A stretch of 49,766 nt of DNA from RUG11462 sp036308645 (GTDB lineage: Bacteria > Bacillota > Clostridia > Oscillospirales > Acutalibacteraceae): positions 1-49,766 of the forward strand of contig JAXJVH010000024.1 of the NCBI GenBank assembly GCA_036308645.1, given 5' to 3'. Positions 33,399 to 42,070 of the stretch are shown one piece after another. The position numbers were made by a program, and so were the translations under genes. A model generated the notes under the pieces. It was not told where the DNA came from, did not search any database, and saw nothing but the letters and a program-made list of their open reading frames with translations. Within the stretch, counting starts at the first letter, position 1. Each line of letters opens with the position of its first letter.

Positions 33399-34361
33399 TC
33401 AGCTGTCTAAATCGCTTTTTTCAACTTTAAATATTGAATCATTTCTATTGTTGCTTTTATCAACAAATCCAGCGAATATAAACATATTACCTGATGAATC
33501 AAAATCTAATGATTCTATTTCATAACTACTATACTTACTTGAATCCTTTTTGCTAACATACATAACATCAGGTTCATAACAAGGAAGACCGTTATGTTCA
33601 GGATTTCCGGTTGTAGTAATATTATACCTTAATATGATATTACTGGTTTTATAATTAGCTATTGTACTCGGCTGATCAGTATCCTTTCTATATAGAATAA
33701 CATATAAGTTATTATTATAATAGCATATATCTTGAAATATTGTATATCTATCTACTGCCTTAGGATTATATAAATAAAAACTATTCCCTTTTTCATTTAT
33801 CGTTTTATCAGTTGTATTTACAGAATAATGAGTATACTTTGGGTAAGATGTTGTATCAGAACCATTTTTAGAAATGAAGTCATTAGTGCCATAATGAGCA
33901 ATTGACATAAACTGTTTGCTTGAAGCAAATTTAATGCTTTTGCTACTGTAATTTGCAAGAACGAAAGGAACTCTAACCACTCCAGAATGTTCAACAGATG
34001 TATCAGTAGATCCACAAGTAACATAAATTGATGATTTACTACTATAAGTCATGCCATTACCGTGACCAAAAGTATTACTAATTACTTTATGTGTTTCTAC
34101 TTCTTTTTTAGTCAATAAATTTATTCTGAACAATACTGATTTAGTTTCGCCACCATTAGTTTTTATACAATAGCATTCATTTTTTGATGGAACAACGCAA
34201 AATCCTCCAGATCTATAATAGGTATTCTGTGCTTCTGAATTAATAAAAAAGTTACTTACATTAATATATTGACTTGCAACGATTCCGTTTGAAGTTGCAT
34301 TTAAACTGATTTCATTTGTTGTTTTAAGTTCATCGTTTAATAAAAGTTCATAGATTTTCAT
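33399..34361 (-). CDS. Unrecognised protein, possible beta-propeller
   Basis: The protein has 320 residues, no signal peptide and no membrane segment. I do not recognise the family. It is rich in Ser, Thr, Asn and Tyr, with repeated beta-strand blocks (SVLFRINLLTKKEV, NNLYVILYRKD, YEIESLDFDSSGNMFIFAG) and one FGHGNGMTY motif; this pattern suggests a beta-propeller or carbohydrate-related lectin-like fold (inference only). Its AT-rich codon use differs from the dehydrogenase genes on either side of the block, which fits acquisition by transfer. RBS AAAGGAG is good, so it is a real gene. The gap 34362-34550 holds nothing I can name. Confidence 0.65.
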   Translation of the reverse strand: MKIYELLLNDELKTTNEISLNATSNGIVASQYINVSNFFINSEAQNTYYRSGGFCVVPSKNECYCIKTNGGETKSVLFRINLLTKKEVETHKVISNTFGHGNGMTYSSKSSIYVTCGSTDTSVEHSGVVRVPFVLANYSSKSIKFASSKQFMSIAHYGTNDFISKNGSDTTSYPKYTHYSVNTTDKTINEKGNSFYLYNPKAVDRYTIFQDICYYNNNLYVILYRKDTDQPSTIANYKTSNIILRYNITTTGNPEHNGLPCYEPDVMYVSKKDSSKYSSYEIESLDFDSSGNMFIFAGFVDKSNNRNDSIFKVEKSDLDS

Positions 34362-34550
34362 AAAATATCTCCTTTAGTTTTTATATGTTTTTATACAAGG
34401 ATAAAATTTACTTTCACTTATATAGCGTAAGAGAGTTTATGAAAAGTTTCAATATTTATTAAAAGAATATTTATAATATATTGTGCCCACTCCCAAAGTC
34501 CGCAGGCCCGTTTTATTACGTTTCAGACTTTAGGGATAACATTAGCCTGA

Positions 34551-34579
34551 CTCACATACTTTGTTTTAAAATTTCTTTT
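34551..34579. repeat. 29-bp direct repeat, dehydrogenase-side copy
   Basis: Forms the last codons and stop of the Fe-alcohol dehydrogenase gene; identical to 31743-31771. Together the two copies bound the inserted block 31772-34550. Confidence 0.9.
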
Positions 34580-35718
34580 ATTTCTTGCTTGTCTAAAATC
34601 TTATACCCGCCGTCCATAATAAACGTACCGTCGGTTATACCGTCAAGCATATCTTCGCTTACACCCAAATCCGTAATATTCATTACAAGACCGATTTCTT
34701 TCATCCAACTTTCCATTGCCAAAAGTCCTTCTTGTGCAATCTGCTCGTCGGTTTTATTATCCGCTGACACATTCCATACGTTAACGGCATATCTTTTAAA
34801 TTTTTGCAAGCCGTAAGGCATAATATATCTGTAATAAGGCATTGAAACCGCCGAAAGCGTCATACCGTGAGTAGCGTCGGTATATGCGCCTACAGACTGA
34901 CCTATCATGTGCACCATCCAATCGGTGGTTTTTCCTTTAGCAACAAGCGTATTAAGCGCCCATGTTGCAATCCACATAATATTGCTTCTCGCTTCATAAT
35001 CGGTAGGATTTTTTACCGCAACTCTTGAAGAATGAATTAAAGATTTTAACAACCCCTCCATAATATAATCCGAAGTATTATCATCATCACCGGAAAAATA
35101 CTGCTCAAGAATATGCGACATAATATCATAAAAACCTGCAACCATCTGATATTTCGGAAGTGTAAAGGTAAATTTCGGGTTTAAAATCGAAAATTTAGGG
35201 AACACATTGTCGCCGAAAACGTGACCTATTTTTAACTTCTGCTTATGATTGGTAATGACCGAACCGCCGTTCATTTCCGAGCCTGTTCCAACCATTGTAA
35301 GCACACAGCCTACGGGAATGATTTTGTTATCAACATCCTCCATTTTAAGATAATATTTTTCCCAAGGGTCGCTTTCGCAGTAAGCGGATATGGAAACCGC
35401 CTTTGCATAATCGCATACGCTTCCGCCTCCGACTGCCAAAATTAAATCTACCTTTCCGTTTCTTGCACGTTCGCAACCCTCATAAAGTTTTTCTACGGTA
35501 GGATTTGGCATAACTCCCCCGTCCTCAAAAACTTCTTTTCCGTTTTCCTTTAATATTTTTATCACTTCATCATAAATGCCGTTTTTCTTAATTGAACCTC
35601 CGCCGTAAACAAACAATACATTTTTACCGTAGTTTTGCAGTTCAGCGCCAAGGTTATCAAGCGCGTCTTCGCCAAAATAAAGTTTAGTGGGATTTGAATA
35701 AGTAAAATCACCTAACAC
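34552..35718 (-). CDS. Iron-containing NAD(P)H-dependent alcohol dehydrogenase (BDH type)
   Basis: The protein has 388 residues of the BdhA/YqdH butanol-dehydrogenase type. Nucleotide-binding GGGSIKKNG and VGGGSVCDYAKA lie near residues 40 and 97. The metal site is supplied by GFYDIMSHILEQY (Asp and His), the His of VHMIGQ and the His of DATHGMTLS. It reduces aldehydes or ketones to alcohols. The start is GTG at 35718 with GGAGGAA upstream. Second gene of the MerR-controlled operon, 35 bases after flavodoxin. Confidence 0.93.
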   Translation of the reverse strand: MLGDFTYSNPTKLYFGEDALDNLGAELQNYGKNVLFVYGGGSIKKNGIYDEVIKILKENGKEVFEDGGVMPNPTVEKLYEGCERARNGKVDLILAVGGGSVCDYAKAVSISAYCESDPWEKYYLKMEDVDNKIIPVGCVLTMVGTGSEMNGGSVITNHKQKLKIGHVFGDNVFPKFSILNPKFTFTLPKYQMVAGFYDIMSHILEQYFSGDDDNTSDYIMEGLLKSLIHSSRVAVKNPTDYEARSNIMWIATWALNTLVAKGKTTDWMVHMIGQSVGAYTDATHGMTLSAVSMPYYRYIMPYGLQKFKRYAVNVWNVSADNKTDEQIAQEGLLAMESWMKEIGLVMNITDLGVSEDMLDGITDGTFIMDGGYKILDKQEIKEILKQSM

Positions 35719-35753
35719 AATTTAATTCCTCCGTTAAAATCTATTTTTCTTTT

Positions 35754-36227
35754 TTAACAGTTTTCTGCCCATTCTTTTAATTTGTCTGCGGACAATCTGC
35801 CGTTTAACATTTTTCCGCTTTTTACTTTTGCCAAAGGTACGGTTTTTTGCAAATCTTCCGCAGTTTTTCCCATTCCGCTGCCGCCCGAAGTTGCAAAGGG
35901 AACTATCGTTTTACCGCCAAAATCGTAACTTTCCAAAAATGTTTTAATAATTGTCGGTGCGGTGTACCACCAAATCGGAAAACCTACAAAAATGGTGTCA
36001 TATTCGCCGATGTTTGCGTTTTTATCTGCGATTTTCGGGCGTGAATCGGGATTATTCATTTCAACAGAACTGCGACTGTTTTTATCTCGCCAGTCAAGGT
36101 CGGCATTTGAATAAGGGGTTTCGGGTTTTATTTCATACAAATCGGCTCCTATCGTTTTCGCAAGAGTTTTTGCCGCCGATTCAGTAACTCCGCTTGCCGA
36201 AAAATAAGCCACTAACTTTTTACTCAT
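35754..36227 (-). CDS. Flavodoxin
   Basis: The protein has 157 residues of the flavodoxin_4/NAD(P)H-oxidoreductase-like type. The FMN phosphate loop is YFSASGVTESAA (about 8-19), the isoalloxazine-flanking part GFPIWWYTAP, and the second loop FATSGGSGMGKT. It is first in an operon with the Fe-alcohol dehydrogenase (and originally the aldo/keto reductase), read from a MerR-type promoter. The gene set suggests response to electrophile, aldehyde or redox stress (inference). RBS GGAGGAAAA. Confidence 0.92.
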   Translation of the reverse strand: MSKKLVAYFSASGVTESAAKTLAKTIGADLYEIKPETPYSNADLDWRDKNSRSSVEMNNPDSRPKIADKNANIGEYDTIFVGFPIWWYTAPTIIKTFLESYDFGGKTIVPFATSGGSGMGKTAEDLQKTVPLAKVKSGKMLNGRLSADKLKEWAENC

Positions 36228-36304
36228 TTAATTTTCCTCCAATTTGTTATATTAATATCAGCCTAAATTTGCCTTGACAAGATTTAGGACTGCTGATATA
36301 ATTC

Positions 36305-36335
36305 ATTATACAAGTTAAAGTTAACTTTAAGTCAA
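36305..36335 (-). promoter_or_regulatory. MerR-type promoter: 19-bp spacer with operator dyad
   Basis: On the minus strand TTGACT (36330-36335) and TATAAT (36305-36310) are 19 bp apart, and the spacer holds the perfect dyad TTAAAGTTAACTTTAA (36315-36330). A 19-20 bp spacer corrected by DNA twisting is the hallmark of MerR-activated promoters. It drives flavodoxin and lies next to the divergent merR-like gene. Confidence 0.88.
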
Positions 36336-36371
36336 TACCTTTTTTAAAAAATTTTTTGGAGAAATTTGATT

Positions 36372-36821
36372 ATGACTTATACAATAGGAGAAATGGCAAA
36401 ATTAATTGGCGTAGCGCCCTCAACCCTGCGATATTATGATAAGGAAGGACTGCTTCCTTTTACCGAGCGTACCGAGGGAGGTATGCGAGTTTTCAACGAA
36501 ACGCATTATGAAACTTTAAAAATAATTCATTGTTTAAAATCTACGGGAATGCAGATTAAGGATATAAAGGAGTTTATGTCGCTTGTATTAAAAGGCGATG
36601 AAACCATTGACGAACGCCTTGCGCTTTTTAAAAAACGCAAAGCAGAAGTTGAAAAGCAAATGTCGGATTTAAAAGAAACTCTTGATATAGTAAATTATAA
36701 ATGCTGGTATTATGAAACCGCAAAGCAAGCAGGCACAACGTCCGTCCCGTCAAATATACCTGATGAGAATTTGCCTGAAAATTTGCGTAAAGTAAGACAA
36801 AGCCTTTCATACAAAGCATAA
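36372..36821 (+). CDS. MerR-family transcriptional regulator
   Basis: The protein has 149 residues. ATG 36372 behind GGAG is preferred over a TTG two codons upstream. Winged helix-turn-helix YTIGEMAKLIGVAPSTLRYYDKE, wing GGMRVFNE, then a dimerisation coiled coil (about 75-115: KKRKAEVEKQMSDLKETLDI). The C-terminal tail lacks a metal-site CxxC pair; one Cys (KCWYYETAK) is present. It resembles the aldehyde/electrophile-responsive MerR members more than metal sensors (inference). It presumably activates the divergent flavodoxin operon by twisting the 19-bp-spacer promoter and may repress itself. Confidence 0.92.
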   Translation: MTYTIGEMAKLIGVAPSTLRYYDKEGLLPFTERTEGGMRVFNETHYETLKIIHCLKSTGMQIKDIKEFMSLVLKGDETIDERLALFKKRKAEVEKQMSDLKETLDIVNYKCWYYETAKQAGTTSVPSNIPDENLPENLRKVRQSLSYKA

Positions 36822-36897
36822 TTAAAACTCAAACCGTCCTTGTGTTCATAACGAACACAAGGGCGATATTTTTTGTTTTCTCTGCTTTGTTTCTGCA

Positions 36898-37035
36898 ATC
36901 GTAGGGCGGTTTGCCTACAAACCGCCGTTCGTCATATTACCGACAATTTTATATATACTTGTAGGGCACGACGACCTCGGCATGCCGTTTTATCCATAAC
37001 AAAAGGCGACCACACAGGGTCGCCGCTACAAGTGT
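36898..37035. repeat. Array of CCCTAC-type palindromic repeats
   Basis: Three units: GTAGGGCGGTTTG...CAAACCGCC (36900-36926), GTAGGGCACGACGACCTCGG (36961-36986) and GGCGACC...GGTCGCC with CTACAAGTGTAGAAAAGATT (about 37005-37045). They fill the gap between merR and htrA. Confidence 0.75.
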
Positions 37036-37058
37036 AGAAAAGATTTTGATAACACGAC

Positions 37059-37085
37059 AAAATAGCGGTGGGAAACCACCGCTAT
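37059..37085. terminator. Terminator of the htrA operon
   Basis: Stem AAATAGCGGTGG/CCACCGCTATTT with a GAAA loop, about 35 bp downstream of the htrA stop on the minus strand. Confidence 0.75.
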
Positions 37086-37120
37086 TTGCATATAAAATTT
37101 ATTTTCAATTAAACGATAAT

Positions 37121-38806
37121 TTACTCTCCGAATTCAAACGGCGACTGATAATATTTATAATAATCACTGCCGCTGTTACCGCTTGTTGTCGAAGGTTTTG
37201 GAATTTCATTTTTATAACTTGTATTCGAGGTATCTTCAAGAAGTTTCACCTTATAAGTTTTTTCCTTTTTAGTGCTTCTTGAATAAATTTTAAGTTCAAC
37301 CTCGTCGCCTGCCGAACTATCGTCGATAATATCGAGCGCTATGTTGTTGGTTGTGATTTTTTGACCGTTTATCTCGGTGATAATATCGCCGTTTTCACCG
37401 GTTGTAATACCTTTTGAATAAAGTTCGCTTTCGGCGTTGATTTCCTGAATAATAAGACCCGACGGCAAATCGTTAATGAGCGACGAAGCCGAAGTATTTG
37501 TCTTATAAACTATTCCGAGTTTTGCTCTGTTTGTAACGGCGCCGTTTTTAACAAGGCTCTTTGCATATTTTACAGCGTCGTTAGACGGAATGGCGAAGCA
37601 AAGTCCCTCATAACCGCTGATTGCGATTTTTGAAGAGTTAATGCCGACAACCTGACCGTACATATTTACGAGTGCGCCGCCCGAATTTCCCGAATTCAGC
37701 GCAACGTCGGTCTGAATAACTCTCATAGAATACGACGTTGTGGAAGAACTGTCATCGCTACTTGATGAAGAAGTTGTAATTCTTCTTGACGGATAAGAAA
37801 CAATACCTTTTGTAACAGTTCCCGAAAGACCGTAAGGACTGCCTATTGCGATTACGTCATCGCCTGCTTTTATCTCGGAAGAATCTGCAAAAGTTGCCGC
37901 CGTAAGATTTTTCGGCATATCATCAAATTTAAGCACCGCAATATCGCTTAGCTGATCGCCTGCAACATAGGTTGCTTTATAACTTTCGCAGTCTTGCATT
38001 GTAACTATAAATTTTGCGTTTGTTACCGATGAATAAATATGGTCGTTTGTAATAATATAACCTTTTTCATTGAGAATAACGCCCGAGGCTGTTGCTCCCG
38101 AAGATGAATCGGTTGTTGAATAAACCTGAATATTTACGACCGAAGGGCCTACTAACTGCGCTACCTGGTCGGCGGTATATTTACCGTTTTCATCGGGTTT
38201 AATATCGTCACGCTCTATTGCGTTTCCGCTGTTTACATCAATATCTTCGCCTTTGTATTTAAGCGAATCGTCTGCGCCGGCGCTGCTTGCGGTTTTACTG
38301 CCCGCTGATGTACCGCTCATTATATTGCCAAGGCCTATTCCTACTACAAATACGGCTACTGCAACTGCGATAGCGATGAATATTTTAAAACCTTTTTTGC
38401 CGTTGTCGGGTTTTTTATTGTTTCCCGAAGGCTGATTAGGAGTATAATAAGCGCCACCCTGATTATTAACGCCGTTGTTCATATTGCCAAAGCCTGTCGG
38501 AATATAATGCTTTTGCTCTGTATAATAATTTTTTGGCTGTGGGTTTGCATTATGATATGTGTACTGTGAATTGTACTGCTGATTAGTGTTTGCCTGCGAG
38601 TCGGCTTGTTCGGTCTTTTGTTCAAAACTCTGTTCGCCGTTCTGCTCGTTATTTTGCTCGGCAGACTGCTCTGTAGGTTGCTCTCTGACAGGCTCTTGAG
38701 TTGGATTTTGAGTTACCTCTTGAACAGGCTCTCCAACCGGTGCCTGTTCTTGATTATTTTCTAAAGGATTTTCATTAAAATTCTCGTTATGATTTTCGTT
38801 ATTCAT
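37121..38806 (-). CDS. htrA: Membrane-anchored HtrA/DegP-like serine protease with PDZ domain
   Basis: The protein has 561 residues. A long, Gln/Glu/Asn-rich cytoplasmic tail (about 1-140) precedes one membrane helix (FIAIAVAVAVFVVGIGLG). The trypsin-like protease domain follows with His (ITNDHIY), Asp (LSDIAVLK) and Ser (LNSGNSGGAL), and a PDZ domain is near residues 440-530 (SGLIIQEINAESELYSKGI). It degrades or refolds damaged extracytoplasmic proteins. A Ser-rich insert (TTSSSSSDDSSSTTS) sits inside the protease domain. It is third in an operon with response regulator and kinase; its AAGGAG overlaps the kinase stop, so envelope-stress control is likely. Confidence 0.94.
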   Translation of the reverse strand: MNNENHNENFNENPLENNQEQAPVGEPVQEVTQNPTQEPVREQPTEQSAEQNNEQNGEQSFEQKTEQADSQANTNQQYNSQYTYHNANPQPKNYYTEQKHYIPTGFGNMNNGVNNQGGAYYTPNQPSGNNKKPDNGKKGFKIFIAIAVAVAVFVVGIGLGNIMSGTSAGSKTASSAGADDSLKYKGEDIDVNSGNAIERDDIKPDENGKYTADQVAQLVGPSVVNIQVYSTTDSSSGATASGVILNEKGYIITNDHIYSSVTNAKFIVTMQDCESYKATYVAGDQLSDIAVLKFDDMPKNLTAATFADSSEIKAGDDVIAIGSPYGLSGTVTKGIVSYPSRRITTSSSSSDDSSSTTSYSMRVIQTDVALNSGNSGGALVNMYGQVVGINSSKIAISGYEGLCFAIPSNDAVKYAKSLVKNGAVTNRAKLGIVYKTNTSASSLINDLPSGLIIQEINAESELYSKGITTGENGDIITEINGQKITTNNIALDIIDDSSAGDEVELKIYSRSTKKEKTYKVKLLEDTSNTSYKNEIPKPSTTSGNSGSDYYKYYQSPFEFGE

Positions 38807-38819
38807 TTATATCATCTCC

Positions 38820-40283
38820 TTATTTGTCTGCACCTTTTTCAAAGTTGCCGTCATCAATTTCGGCTACGATTTCGGTGTCGGGCAGCGTTACGTCAAATTG
38901 GGTATATTCGCCCAACACACTGCCTACGGTAATTTTACCGTTATGCAAACCTACTATGGTTTTAACTATATAAAGTCCAAAACCCATACCGGTTTTATCA
39001 TTGCTTCGCGAACGGTCGGTTTTGTAAAACCTTTCAAAGATTTTTGCCATTTCGCTTTGCCGTAAGCCCTCGCCTGTGTTTTTAATAGAAAATTTCACAA
39101 GTTGTTTTTCTACGCCGCTTGTAACCGAAACAGTTCCGCCTTCCGGCGTAAATTTAATGGCGTTTTCGGTTAAATTGTAAACCACCTGATAAATAAGATC
39201 TCGGTCGGCGGTTATGCTGACGGGGCGCAAAAGGTCAAGCCCTGAAATTTCAAGGTGTTTATTTTCAATTTTCTGCTCAAAAGAGAGGAAAATGCTGATA
39301 ATCATATCAGAAAGATTGAAAGTGGTTTTGTTAAGTTTTATAGTTTCGGACTGAAGCCTTGAAAGTTGAAGCATCGAATTCACAAGTCGTGATAACCGCT
39401 TGGTTTCATCCGAAACAATTTGCAGATATTTTGAAGTTTCCTCTTTTGGGATAGTGCCGTCCAAAATTCCGTCGACAAATCCCGAAATTGTGGTCATAGG
39501 CGTTTTTAACTCGTGGGAAACGCTTGAAATGAAATCTCTTCTCATTCCCTCAAGTTGTCCTACAGAAACCGCCATTTTGTTAATAGAATCGGCAAGCAAC
39601 CCAATTTCATCTTTTCTGTCTACGGGAAGTCTGGCTGAAAAATCTCCGCTTTCTATTTTTTTAATAACCTGTACCATTTGTCGCAGAGGTTTTGTCAACT
39701 GCGCCGAAACTAAATAAGTTGCCATAAATGCGAGCAAAATAACTATAATTCCCGCATAAAGAATTATTTTAAACACATCAAAAATATAACTGTTTGACTG
39801 TCGCATTGGTACAGAGGCAAAAACCACGCCGTTTTGAACATTGTTAACCATTATCGGATAGCCGACAACAAAGCATCTTTCTTTAAGAGCGCCGCCGAGC
39901 GTACCTGTTTCAACGTATTTGCCTTTAGTTGCTTTTGAAATAACCGAAGAATCTACAAAAGCGCCGTTTTCGGGAGCGCTTTTGCTCTTGCCTGTGGCGT
40001 AATAGCACTGACCGTTTTCATCAACAATAAACATTGTAGAATCAATAATACTGCTGATAACGTCAATAGTCTGATAAACCTGCGCTCTGCCGTATTCATA
40101 TCTGTTGGTAGGGTCCGAAAGAATTTCGGAAACCGTTCTGACATTTCTTGAAAGCAAAGCATTTTTATTCTCAATCCATTGTTTTTGCGACGAGCTGATA
40201 ACTATACCGGAAAAAACAATTACGCTTACCGATATTATCGCCGCCACAATAGTAAAGTACTTTGCAAATATACTTTTTCGCAT
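38820..40283 (-). CDS. HAMP-domain sensor histidine kinase
   Basis: The protein has 487 residues. N-terminal membrane helix (about 8-30), extracellular sensor region of about 130 residues, second helix (IILYAGIIVILLAFMATYLV), HAMP (about 195-245), HisKA with phospho-acceptor His in SSVSHELKTPMTT, and HATPase_c with NLTENAIKFTPEGG and GMGFGLYIVK. It is paired with the response regulator immediately upstream and followed by htrA, the arrangement of envelope-stress systems in Gram-positives. It is complete. Confidence 0.95.
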   Translation of the reverse strand: MRKSIFAKYFTIVAAIISVSVIVFSGIVISSSQKQWIENKNALLSRNVRTVSEILSDPTNRYEYGRAQVYQTIDVISSIIDSTMFIVDENGQCYYATGKSKSAPENGAFVDSSVISKATKGKYVETGTLGGALKERCFVVGYPIMVNNVQNGVVFASVPMRQSNSYIFDVFKIILYAGIIVILLAFMATYLVSAQLTKPLRQMVQVIKKIESGDFSARLPVDRKDEIGLLADSINKMAVSVGQLEGMRRDFISSVSHELKTPMTTISGFVDGILDGTIPKEETSKYLQIVSDETKRLSRLVNSMLQLSRLQSETIKLNKTTFNLSDMIISIFLSFEQKIENKHLEISGLDLLRPVSITADRDLIYQVVYNLTENAIKFTPEGGTVSVTSGVEKQLVKFSIKNTGEGLRQSEMAKIFERFYKTDRSRSNDKTGMGFGLYIVKTIVGLHNGKITVGSVLGEYTQFDVTLPDTEIVAEIDDGNFEKGADK

Positions 40284-40296
40284 TTAAAAGTTCCCT

Positions 40297-40983
40297 TTAT
40301 TTTGTTTCAAATTTATAGCCGACGCCCCAAACGGTTTTAAGTTCCCATTTATCGGATACGCCCTCTAATTTTTCACGCAATCTTTTTACATGAACATCAA
40401 CCGTTCTCGAGTCGCCGTAATAATCAAATCCCCAAACCTCGTCGAGAAGTTGGTCGCGAGTGTAAACCTTGTTAGGATTTGAAGCCAGATGGTAGATAAG
40501 TTCAAGTTCTTTAGGCGGAGTATCAACCGCCTTGCCGTTTACGGTCATCTCGTAATTTGTAAGATTAACGGTAAGTTTATCATACTCAACCTTTTTAACC
40601 GTTTCAGCGTCGTTATAACCGCTTCGGCGAAGAACCGCTTTAATACGTGCGATAACCTCTTTTGCTTCAAAAGGTTTAACAACATAGTCGTCGGCGCCGA
40701 GTTCAAGTCCTAACACCTTATCAAAAGTTTCGCCTTTTGCGGTAATCATAATAATCGGCACTTGGCTTTGCTTTCTTATTTCACGGCAAACCTGCCAGCC
40801 GTCCATATTCGGCATCATAACGTCAAGCAAAATTATAGCGGGGTCAAATTTTGAAAAATTATCAACCGCCGTTTTGCCGTCGTGATAAATTTCAACGCCG
40901 AATCCCTCTTTTTCAAGATAAAGCCTTAAATATTCACAAATATTATTGTCATCGTCGACAACCATTACTTTTGTAACTGCCAT
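40297..40983 (-). CDS. OmpR/PhoB-type response regulator
   Basis: The protein has 228 residues from ATG 40983 behind GAGAGGAAG; an upstream in-frame ATG at 41067 has no RBS. Receiver: acidic pair VDDDNN, phospho-acceptor Asp in ILLDVMMPNMDG, Thr/Lys in ITAKGE and VVKPF. DNA-binding winged helix at the C-terminus (DSRTVDVHVKRLREKLE). It probably controls its own operon with the kinase and HtrA. Thirteen bases separate it from the kinase gene. Confidence 0.95.
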   Translation of the reverse strand: MAVTKVMVVDDDNNICEYLRLYLEKEGFGVEIYHDGKTAVDNFSKFDPAIILLDVMMPNMDGWQVCREIRKQSQVPIIMITAKGETFDKVLGLELGADDYVVKPFEAKEVIARIKAVLRRSGYNDAETVKKVEYDKLTVNLTNYEMTVNGKAVDTPPKELELIYHLASNPNKVYTRDQLLDEVWGFDYYGDSRTVDVHVKRLREKLEGVSDKWELKTVWGVGYKFETK

Positions 40984-41069
40984 AGTAAAAACTTCCTCTC
41001 TGTTCGTTAATAAACTATTATCAGTATAATTCATCTGATTTCCAATTGATGAATAAAATTTTAACAACT

Positions 41070-41879
41070 TTACAACTTTTTATAAATACCCGTCATAACC
41101 TGTAAAGTTGTATCAAACTCATTTAAACCGTTTAATTTTTGTTGGTCGGACTTGCTTGTCTTATAATAATAAGGCGTCATACAAAAAAGATTTTTAATAT
41201 CTTTTTCGCCGTTTATATGAATGATTTTTTCGGTTTTTACAGTCTCTGTCAACTCAAAACCCTCAACCTCCGCGTTTTCTTCGTCGTTATAATAAGCCTT
41301 GTCATAAACCGCTTTTTTCAATTCAATCAAATGATTGCGAAGAACAAAAGTCCGAATTAATATACCGTCTTTTTTAATAACTCTTGAAAACTCCTCATTC
41401 GGAGTCGGAGCAAACATATTGATAACAACGTCAATGCTTTTGCTCTCAATCGGCATTTTGAAAATGCTTGATACAATTGCGGCGGAATCGGGCAACCTTT
41501 TTTTAAAATAACGCAAAGCGTCTTTTGAAATATCAACTCCGTAAACCGCATTTGAATTAAGCTTATTCGCAACGGCGCAGGTGTAGTAACCCTCGCCGCA
41601 ACCTGCGTCAAGCAAAACCGAACCCGGTTTGCAATGCTTTTTCGCAAGAGTACAAACCGTATTAAGTATCGGCTCGTAATACCCCTTATCAAGAAAATCT
41701 TTTCTTGAAACAACCATTAATTTATCGTCGCCATGGCGTTTTTTAGAAGATTTATTATTTAATGATAAATTGACAACGCCGTATTTTGAAATATCAAAAC
41801 AATGATTGTTTTCGCATTTATATGATTTTTCCGCTAAAATAAGCCTTTTTTGACAAACAGGGCAAATTAATTCTTTCAA
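41070..41879 (-). CDS. rlmA: RlmA-like 23S rRNA guanine-N1 methyltransferase
   Basis: The protein has 269 residues. An N-terminal zinc finger (C6, C9, C22, H26: CPVCQK...CENNHCFDISKYG) is followed by the KRHGDDKLMVVSRKDFLDKGYYEP region and an SAM-binding Rossmann fold (LLDAGCGEGYYTCA). This architecture is characteristic of RlmA(I/II), which methylates G745 or G748 in helix 35 of 23S rRNA; the latter influences tylosin sensitivity. Which of the two cannot be told here. The start codon is TTG with GAGGAAT upstream. It lies upstream of, and may be read through into, the two-component operon. Confidence 0.85.
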   Translation of the reverse strand: MKELICPVCQKRLILAEKSYKCENNHCFDISKYGVVNLSLNNKSSKKRHGDDKLMVVSRKDFLDKGYYEPILNTVCTLAKKHCKPGSVLLDAGCGEGYYTCAVANKLNSNAVYGVDISKDALRYFKKRLPDSAAIVSSIFKMPIESKSIDVVINMFAPTPNEEFSRVIKKDGILIRTFVLRNHLIELKKAVYDKAYYNDEENAEVEGFELTETVKTEKIIHINGEKDIKNLFCMTPYYYKTSKSDQQKLNGLNEFDTTLQVMTGIYKKL

Positions 41880-42070
41880 TTTAAATTCCTCATTATATTA
41901 AAACTCTGATTTTGATTGTTAATACATTTGTTAACTTCATTATAAACTATTTTTTTCTGTTTTACAAGTAGGCTTGAAAATCATCTTATTTGTTTTAAGA
42001 TTATAACATCTCCCGCGTAAAAACATAAAAAATATGTGTATTTTTCTTTGTATTTTTTCTATAAAAACTG

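Noticed and set aside
31772..34550. Conventional IS insertion with a 29-bp target-site duplication
   Set aside because: No transposase or terminal inverted repeats were found, 29 bp is too long for a usual duplication, and one copy is chimeric with an internal dehydrogenase segment.
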